Source of the DNA: Paenibacillus rubinfantis
Lineage (GTDB): Bacteria; Bacillota; Bacilli; Paenibacillales; Paenibacillaceae
Length of the DNA stretch: 64,000 bases
Reading direction: 5' to 3'
Assembly (NCBI RefSeq): GCF_001486505.1
Contig: NZ_LN909066.1
Location: forward strand, 447,795-511,794
Positions 58,167-64,000 of this stretch are shown one piece after another; the first letter of the stretch is position 1, and each line of letters starts with the position of its first letter. The notes below the pieces were generated by a model. That model worked only from the letters and a program-made list of their open reading frames with translations. It was not told where the DNA came from and searched no databases. Made by a program: the position numbers and the translations under genes.

Positions 58167-60629
58167 TTAGATGTAGAATGCGAGCAAGCCTTCGTTATAA
58201 GCCTCGCAAAGGCGCATCGCCGCTTCGGTGGTCTGCTTATCCTGGCAGGAAAGCGTAAACGCAAATTCATAGAAACCACCCAAATCGACCTTGAAGTTCG
58301 TCTCCCAATAGTTGTTCATGACCCAAGCAAACGTTTCACCTCGGTTCAATTCCCAGTTATTGCCGTCGCATAGCTGGATTGGCTTCGCTTCCAGGGGGCC
58401 AAACGTCAGTAAAGGCGTGTCTTTGACCGCCACCAACACCTGCCGTTCGCCTGCTTCCATCACCAATCCGTTTTGGATCAGATAAAATTCCATATTGCTG
58501 CCGGGCAATTGATCAATGCCCGGGCGAAGGATGCAGCCGGTTTTGTCCACATACTTCACCTCATCATCGCCCGCGGTAAATGGCAGCGACACATAAAGGT
58601 TTTCCGGGTCCCACACGCTATCCTTGTGGACGCGCACCATCGCTTCAATTTTATTGATCTCCCGGTACAACTTCAGGAACACCATGTAGAACCGCGTACC
58701 CTCCAGGCTGTAATCGAGCTGCAACGAGACAAACAGCGGCCCGCTCTCTACGATTTGGATATCGGTCAGACGAGCCTCATACCGTCTGGTTGCCGGGGAT
58801 TTGCGGTTGCGTCCCATCCGGCGACGTTCCTCCGTCGGAGAGGTGCGGATATCCGTCACCTCGTAGATTCCGCTAAAGGGGGCGTAGGCCGCGCCCTGCC
58901 GGACCAAATTCTTCCCGCTCTTCCGATCGATAATCGAGGTAATCCCCCGCTTCTGATCCAACTCCACCCGATAGAACGTCGTCTCTACGCAGGCCACATC
59001 CTCGCGCGGCGCCCCAGGCTGCAGCACATCTTCTACCCCCTCCGCGCCAATATGGGCGTGGTTTTGGGAGGTTCCATTCCGATACTGACCCGTCGCGCGC
59101 ACCCCAACGTTACGTTCCTCCTTGGGTTGCAGCTTCAGCGGAATCTCAATCTCGTAGGCCCGGGCGATTCGCTTCACCTGGTGCGAGATCACTTCATTGG
59201 TGGCCAAATCTACCACTTCGATGGGAATATCCAAGCTGTAGTTCAACCCATTGATATACTCCCAAAACTCAATATAGACTTTAGCGGTTGTCTCTAGCGG
59301 AAGGTCGTGGGGATTGATAATTCGATAGTGTTGCGGCCGGTCTTGCCGAATGGCTACCTCCCCTTTTTTCGCTAAAATCCGGTCCAGGTTGTCCGCGGCC
59401 TCCGTGTTCCCATTGATGGCGTAGGCTGATTTTTTGTGTTCCAGTTCTCCAACCAGAGTCTCCCAAGGTTCCGATACGGAGGAGGAATACCCCCAGGTGT
59501 GCTCGCTGTAGAGGATCAGATTTTCCGCCGCTTTCTGCATCAACCCCGCATCCCCCAAAGCGGAATCCGGATCCAGCTTTTTGCAGAGATCGTACTTGCG
59601 TTGCCCCTCTCGATACACCTTGACAACCGCTGGTGTGGAGCCCACACCATCCGCCCACCAATCGTTCCAATCGCCCTGATATACTGGAATATCCTTCCAA
59701 TTCGCTTCTAGATGATCAAAAAACTGGTCCAAGGTAGCCATGCAAACTTCCAGTGTTCCGGCATACTTCCGGTTCAGCCAGTCAACCCGTTCGGCGATCT
59801 TGACGTTAGGCGGGGCATTGTCCGTGATCGCGCCCGAAACCATGAAGGGTACAAAATCGCCGGGATACCCCTCGGCCTCCAGATTCTGTAGATAGCGCTC
59901 CAGCCGTTCCTCGAGAATGGCTAACTCGACTTGCTCCGTATCCTCGGGACTGGTAGTAAAGAGCTGATTACCTCTCATTTTCTTGCTAATTTCATCGAAA
60001 ATCATATAAGTCGAAGCCGCATGCGGCGAAAAGCAAAACTCGTTCCCAAAGTGGTAATGCTCCCCGTTCCACACCAGTACCTTCTTCCCGGACGGTCCCT
60101 GCCAGTAGAAGGGGGTCTGTTTTTTATAGAGGGGGAACATGCCGTGATGGGAATGTAGGCAAGAAAACAGGCGTTCCACGCCACACTCCTGCAGAACATC
60201 GGCATAACCCCAAGCAAACCCGTTGATATCGGCGCTCATTCCGCTGCGGACCGGAAATCCAATTTGCTCACCATAAACCTTGGCTTGAATCGTGCAATCG
60301 TAGAGAATATCTCGACTGACCAGTTCGGTTAAATTCATATAGTTGCCCGAAAGCCCAATTCGTCCTGCTCTCACATATTTTTCAAAGTCCGTAATATAAT
60401 CCGAAGGCGCATGGTCATAGAAGTTTTTGACCTGCCAGTGGTTTTCACACTGCCACACAAAGCCTTTGCGAGCCTGATTGCCGGTGCGATCAGCCTCTCT
60501 CAGAATATCGATGGCCTGTTTGATAAAATCGCTATGATAGTGAATAATTTTATCCTGCCGCTCGGTGTAGCCAATATCCGTGTGAGAATGATGTACGAGG
60601 AATACCTTCCATTTTTTCGACAGTTTCAT
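58167..60629 (-). CDS. GH38 alpha-mannosidase
   Basis: 820 residues, no signal peptide, so cytoplasmic. N-terminal zinc motif in VHHSHTDIGYTERQ, nucleophile-type Asp in SGMSADINGFAWG, His in LHSHHGMFPLYKK and WNGEHYHFGNE, followed by the large beta-rich C-terminal domain. GH38 enzymes remove alpha-linked mannose from N-glycan-like or mannan oligosaccharides. Encoded between the transporter and the mannose-phosphate isomerase, so it would act on imported mannosides. Start ATG 60629, 23 bp after the permease stop. Confidence 0.9.
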   Translation of the reverse strand: MKLSKKWKVFLVHHSHTDIGYTERQDKIIHYHSDFIKQAIDILREADRTGNQARKGFVWQCENHWQVKNFYDHAPSDYITDFEKYVRAGRIGLSGNYMNLTELVSRDILYDCTIQAKVYGEQIGFPVRSGMSADINGFAWGYADVLQECGVERLFSCLHSHHGMFPLYKKQTPFYWQGPSGKKVLVWNGEHYHFGNEFCFSPHAASTYMIFDEISKKMRGNQLFTTSPEDTEQVELAILEERLERYLQNLEAEGYPGDFVPFMVSGAITDNAPPNVKIAERVDWLNRKYAGTLEVCMATLDQFFDHLEANWKDIPVYQGDWNDWWADGVGSTPAVVKVYREGQRKYDLCKKLDPDSALGDAGLMQKAAENLILYSEHTWGYSSSVSEPWETLVGELEHKKSAYAINGNTEAADNLDRILAKKGEVAIRQDRPQHYRIINPHDLPLETTAKVYIEFWEYINGLNYSLDIPIEVVDLATNEVISHQVKRIARAYEIEIPLKLQPKEERNVGVRATGQYRNGTSQNHAHIGAEGVEDVLQPGAPREDVACVETTFYRVELDQKRGITSIIDRKSGKNLVRQGAAYAPFSGIYEVTDIRTSPTEERRRMGRNRKSPATRRYEARLTDIQIVESGPLFVSLQLDYSLEGTRFYMVFLKLYREINKIEAMVRVHKDSVWDPENLYVSLPFTAGDDEVKYVDKTGCILRPGIDQLPGSNMEFYLIQNGLVMEAGERQVLVAVKDTPLLTFGPLEAKPIQLCDGNNWELNRGETFAWVMNNYWETNFKVDLGGFYEFAFTLSCQDKQTTEAAMRLCEAYNEGLLAFYI

Positions 60630-60652
60630 AAAGCCACTCCGTTCATTTAGGT

Positions 60653-61471
60653 TTACTTGCTCTGATAAGCATAACCAGCCTCAAAATGTTTGTTCAGCAA
60701 GAAAAACAGCAGCAGCGTTGGAATCGAGGCAACCACGCAAGCCATAAGAATCACAGGGACATTCGCTTTGTCCATTAATGTGATCGCAGCCATCACCGGG
60801 CGAATCTCCCGGGATTTCGTGAAGGTCAGTCCAAACATCAACTCGTTCCATACCCAATTGAACTGGGTAAGGAAGATCACCGCCAGCGGGGCGGTCGACA
60901 TGGGAACAAAGATATGCCCTAAAATTTGCAGACTGTTGCACCCATCGATTTTGGCCGATTCACATATTTCCTTGGATATACTTAGAAAATAATTCCGGAG
61001 TACAAACATGCAGAAGGGTACGCAGATTGCCGTATAGAACAAAATCATCCCCAATTGGGTATCGTACAGCTGGCTGACCGTCAGTCCCTTGTAAACCGGA
61101 ATCAAATAGATTTGAAACGGAAAGATCGTTCCGCTGTAGATAAAGAGAAACCAAACCATCGGCCGTTTGATCTTGAGATGGGAGATGGCATAGGCGGCCA
61201 AGATCGCGATGATTACGGCTGCCCCCGCCGAGACCGAAGCGTACAGAAAGCTGTTGGCCATCCCCTTGATCATGCCAAAGGTACCGGCAATTCCTTTTAA
61301 ATTTTCGGCCAGGCTTATTCCCTTGGGCAGATCCCAGAAGTTCCCCAAATTGTATTCCTGCTTCTTCTTGAACATCCCGATGATGGCGAACACCGCCGGA
61401 AATATCCAAAAAATCGATAGAAGGATCAGCACTGAATTTACGACGATTCTTCCACGGCTTGCTTTTTTCAT
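60653..61471 (-). CDS. CUT1 permease, MalG type, importer E
   Basis: 272 residues, six transmembrane segments, EAA-type loop ISKEICESAKIDGCNSLQIL and C-terminal LLNKHFEAGYAYQSK. Second permease of the mannoside importer, 27 bp after the MalF-type gene and directly upstream of the GH38 gene. Confidence 0.9.
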   Translation of the reverse strand: MKKASRGRIVVNSVLILLSIFWIFPAVFAIIGMFKKKQEYNLGNFWDLPKGISLAENLKGIAGTFGMIKGMANSFLYASVSAGAAVIIAILAAYAISHLKIKRPMVWFLFIYSGTIFPFQIYLIPVYKGLTVSQLYDTQLGMILFYTAICVPFCMFVLRNYFLSISKEICESAKIDGCNSLQILGHIFVPMSTAPLAVIFLTQFNWVWNELMFGLTFTKSREIRPVMAAITLMDKANVPVILMACVVASIPTLLLFFLLNKHFEAGYAYQSK

Positions 61472-61498
61472 AGGATGGGTTCTCCTTTCGCGCTTCGC

Positions 61499-62371
61499 TC
61501 AGGCCGTCCGGTCGGTGTCTCCGAAGGTGTTGCGGATATTAAAATAAGAGACGATCAAAATCATGATGGTGAGCACTACCGCCACTGCCGCACCGACACC
61601 AAACTTGCCATGGATAAAGGACTCCTGATACATCGTTAACGCCAAGGTCTCAGAAGTTCGGTAAGGGCCGCCTTTCGTCATCACCCAGATCGAATCAAAC
61701 ACCTTAAAGCTGTTCACCAGAGACATCAGCAACACCACCACCGTGGTCGGCTGAAGAAGCGGAAAAATCACCTTGGTGTAAAGCTGAGTCGTCCGCGCCC
61801 CTTCGATTTTGGCAGCCTCAATCGGAGAACTGGGAATGGTGGACAACCCCGTAATGAATAAAATGGTGTTCAAGCCAACACCTTGCCACGTTCCCATCAA
61901 AATCATGATGAAGGTGTTGACATATGGGATGGCCAGCCAATCGCGAACCCAGCTCTCAAACCCAAGCAAGCCAAACAACTGAGGAATGCCGTACTTCGAG
62001 AGAATGGCCACCATGATAATGCCCCCGATGGTGCTCGACAGGGCCGTGGGATAGTAGAAAATATTTTTAAATCCGCCAACCCAGGCGCTGTTCTTAATCA
62101 AAACGGCCAACAGCAGTGGCAGCGCCAGCGTAAACACAAGGGAAAACACAACCCAGATGACGGTGTTCATGAGAGAAATTTTGAAGTTAGCATCCTGAAA
62201 CAGATGGCGATAATTCTCGATGCCCACAAACCGCATGGCGGAAAATCCGTCGTATTCATAGAAGCTAAGGCGCAAGGTATATCCAATGGATGTGACAAAG
62301 AAGACGGCAACCAGCACAACGGCCGGCAGCAGATAAAGATAGTTCGTCCAAGCAAAGTTGCTTTTCTTCAA
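61499..62371 (-). CDS. CUT1 permease, MalF type, importer E
   Basis: 290 residues, six transmembrane segments and EAA-type loop IPSSPIEAAKIEGARTTQLY (Gln/Ile context, Glu for Asp at the usual Asp-Gly). Follows the binding-protein gene by 25 bp. Together with the MalG-type subunit it forms the mannoside channel; the ATPase must come from elsewhere. Confidence 0.9.
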   Translation of the reverse strand: MKKSNFAWTNYLYLLPAVVLVAVFFVTSIGYTLRLSFYEYDGFSAMRFVGIENYRHLFQDANFKISLMNTVIWVVFSLVFTLALPLLLAVLIKNSAWVGGFKNIFYYPTALSSTIGGIIMVAILSKYGIPQLFGLLGFESWVRDWLAIPYVNTFIMILMGTWQGVGLNTILFITGLSTIPSSPIEAAKIEGARTTQLYTKVIFPLLQPTTVVVLLMSLVNSFKVFDSIWVMTKGGPYRTSETLALTMYQESFIHGKFGVGAAVAVVLTIMILIVSYFNIRNTFGDTDRTA

Positions 62372-62396
62372 GAGAACCCCCTCACTCCTTCGTAAT

Positions 62397-63689
62397 TTAA
62401 CCGAATACTTCGTCCGCCTTGGCTTGAATGTTATTCAGCACTTCGTCAATCGCTGCCCCGCTGTACATAAAGCGAGAGAGCTCATCCAGGGCTGTATTTC
62501 GCACATCTTCGGGAGTATTCTCATAGAAACGAAGCAGGAGCTGGTAATGTTCTGAATCCCCCGTCATCTCCAAAATGTTCTGAATCGTCTGATTCTCCAC
62601 CGATACCGCACTGACGTTAGCGATACCGAGGTCGTTGACCATCACAGATTGGGTTTCGGGTTTGTAGAAGCTGCGCAACGCGGCAAGAGCCTGTTCTTTG
62701 GAGGCGCTGGCTTCGGTAACAACAATCGGCGAGGCTTCGAAGAAGATCGTCCCTTTCCCGTCATTCATACTGGGCAGGACAAAGGCGTCAATATGGGTTT
62801 CCGGCTCCATGCCGTAATCGTCCTGCAACCCGGTTACCGTTGGGCTGTCCTCCAAGATCATGGCGACGACGCCTGTAGCAAACTCCTTGTGAAGGTCGCT
62901 GTAGACAATCGGTTCCCCAAAATAACCTTTATCAAACATCTCTCTCCAGATCCCCATCACTTCCTTCACAGCCTCGTCTGTGTAGGGTTTAGTGCCGTCG
63001 CAAAGATCCAAATACAACTGAGGATCATAGGCGGCGATCAACTGCTGGAACCAGATGAAGCTAGCCCAGGAATCGTTCTTCAAGCCAATCGGGGTGACGC
63101 CGCTGGCTTTGAGCTTCTCGCAAGCCTCCAGAAACTCTTCGAATGTCGTAGGAACAGCCACGCCGGCAGCCTCAAACACCTTCACATTATAAAGAACCGA
63201 TGCGTAGCGGAGACTGTATGGAGCCGCATACACTTTCCCGTCCACGGTAAAAGCATCTTTGACATCGGCAGCAACCCCATCGGCGATGTAGTTGTCCCAT
63301 TCGGCAGACAAATCCGCCAGCTTACCGTTCTTGGCCAGTGTTTCCAATTGGGGGCCGCTCCACCAGGTAAACAAGCCCGGAGCGCCGGGGTCGTCGATCG
63401 TTTGTTGGATGGAGGTCTGATAAGCCGCCACATCCGGATAATTGGTGAACACGACCTCAATCCCTGAATCCTTCTGCCACACTTCGGACAAGCGAGCCGC
63501 CTTTTCGGCATCCCCCAGTTTATCCAGCCAAAACTCTACTTTTCCACCGGTCTTGGCGGGTGGATTCTCCGATGTAGCGGAATTTGGGGTGTTACCGTTA
63601 CCGGAGGAATTCCCCCCACCACATGCTGCAAGGATCCCTGTCATCAGAATAACGAAAAGAATGATGGACAAATTTTTTTTGCCAGACAT
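62397..63689 (-). CDS. Sugar-binding lipoprotein of CUT1 importer E
   Basis: 430 residues from ATG 63689, with GGGGGAGGG 7 bp upstream; the frame to 63776 has no such site. Lipobox GILAAC near residue 18-23, short Gly/Asn tether, UgpB/MalE-like fold (KVEFWLDKLGDAEKAARLSE; LKASGVTPIGLKNDSWASF). First transporter gene of the operon, downstream of the ROK kinase. Mannose-containing oligosaccharides are the likely ligand because GH38 and ManA-like genes follow. Confidence 0.87.
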   Translation of the reverse strand: MSGKKNLSIILFVILMTGILAACGGGNSSGNGNTPNSATSENPPAKTGGKVEFWLDKLGDAEKAARLSEVWQKDSGIEVVFTNYPDVAAYQTSIQQTIDDPGAPGLFTWWSGPQLETLAKNGKLADLSAEWDNYIADGVAADVKDAFTVDGKVYAAPYSLRYASVLYNVKVFEAAGVAVPTTFEEFLEACEKLKASGVTPIGLKNDSWASFIWFQQLIAAYDPQLYLDLCDGTKPYTDEAVKEVMGIWREMFDKGYFGEPIVYSDLHKEFATGVVAMILEDSPTVTGLQDDYGMEPETHIDAFVLPSMNDGKGTIFFEASPIVVTEASASKEQALAALRSFYKPETQSVMVNDLGIANVSAVSVENQTIQNILEMTGDSEHYQLLLRFYENTPEDVRNTALDELSRFMYSGAAIDEVLNNIQAKADEVFG

Positions 63690-63781
63690 ACCATTACCCT
63701 CCCCCTTGTTAGTCGGTACATTTGAACCCGCAGCACGATGTGCAACTTTAGCGGGTTTGTAGACAAAACGTGTCATTGACC

Positions 63782-64000
63782 TTACTTCACAGCCGTTGCT
63801 TGATACCCTTTCAAGTAAGCTGCGCCAAGGAGTCCGGCATCATTGTTAAGTTTAGCGATCGTCAGTTGCGGCAGCGGAACCTGCTTGCAGTACACCCCCT
63901 TATTTACATGGGCAAGGATGGGCTGCAACAGATAGTCCCCTTCGCTGCTAATTCCACCGCCGATGACAATCATCTCAGGCTGAAACACATTAATGATGTC
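63782..64000 (-). CDS. ROK-family sugar kinase, C-terminal part
   Basis: 72 codons plus stop; the gene continues past the right edge. EMIVIGGGISSEGDYLLQPI and LNNDAGLLGAAYLK are the standard C-terminal segments of ROK glucokinase/fructokinase/mannokinase proteins. The stop lies 92 bp before the binding-protein start, so it probably leads operon E. In this setting phosphorylation of mannose to mannose-6-phosphate is the obvious role, but ROK specificity cannot be read from the tail. Confidence 0.85.
   Translation of the reverse strand, partial: DIINVFQPEMIVIGGGISSEGDYLLQPILAHVNKGVYCKQVPLPQLTIAKLNNDAGLLGAAYLKGYQATAVK

Overview
The window looks like chromosome of a spore-forming, plant- or soil-associated Bacillota, most likely Paenibacillus or a close relative. 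The pointers are GGAGG-type ribosome binding sites, Bacillus-type Zur boxes and cre sites, lipoprotein sugar-binding proteins with LplB/YtcP-type permeases, YesM/YesN-type regulation, a HelD helicase and a group IIC intron. This is inference from gene families; no rRNA or other taxonomic marker is present, and I see no tRNA, rRNA or CRISPR array.

Bases 1-6947 form a zinc-responsive module. A leftward operon (metal or metallophore-binding lipoprotein, FecCD-type permease, FecE-type ATPase, ChlI-like AAA+ ATPase running off the left edge) and a rightward operon (ArsP_1-type permease, TIGR03943 protein, CobW/YciC-type GTPase) diverge from 190 bp that holds two Zur-type palindromes, each placed on a sigma-A-like promoter. 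Bases 6910-16540 are mixed single genes: an APH-like kinase, a histidine phosphatase, a metallopeptidase-like lipoprotein, two GNAT acetyltransferases, a mini-MerR next to a GPP34-like protein, HelD, a nitroreductase, an unknown gene with twin BlaI/CopY-like operators, an unlisted 56-residue protein and an SDR gene remnant.

From 16.5 kb to 64 kb the window is mainly carbohydrate scavenging. There are five CUT1 ABC importers (binding lipoprotein plus two permeases, none with its own ATPase): (A) 16.5-23.7 kb with a GH105 unsaturated uronyl hydrolase and a membrane AraC sensor; (B) 23.9-31.1 kb with a YesM/YesN two-component pair; (C) 34.9-45.2 kb with two SDRs, an enolase-superfamily enzyme, a UxuA-like dehydratase, an RraA-like protein, an AraC and a GntR regulator, suggesting uronate or aldonate breakdown; (D) 50.3-56.0 kb with two Gfo/Idh/MocA oxidoreductases; (E) 56.4-64.0 kb with GH38 alpha-mannosidase, a long ManA-like isomerase and a ROK kinase, suggesting mannoside or N-glycan use. 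cre-like sites precede or overlap the starts of several of these operons. Between B and C lie an esterase, an alkaline phosphatase and a seven-repeat RCC1-like protein.

Between C and D, bases 45.2-50.3 kb hold short intergenic repeats, an ABC exporter whose first gene encodes a catalytically dead ABC-ATPase fused to a LytTR DNA-binding domain, and a complete group IIC intron (about 48342-50237) inserted directly behind the rho-independent terminator of operon D.
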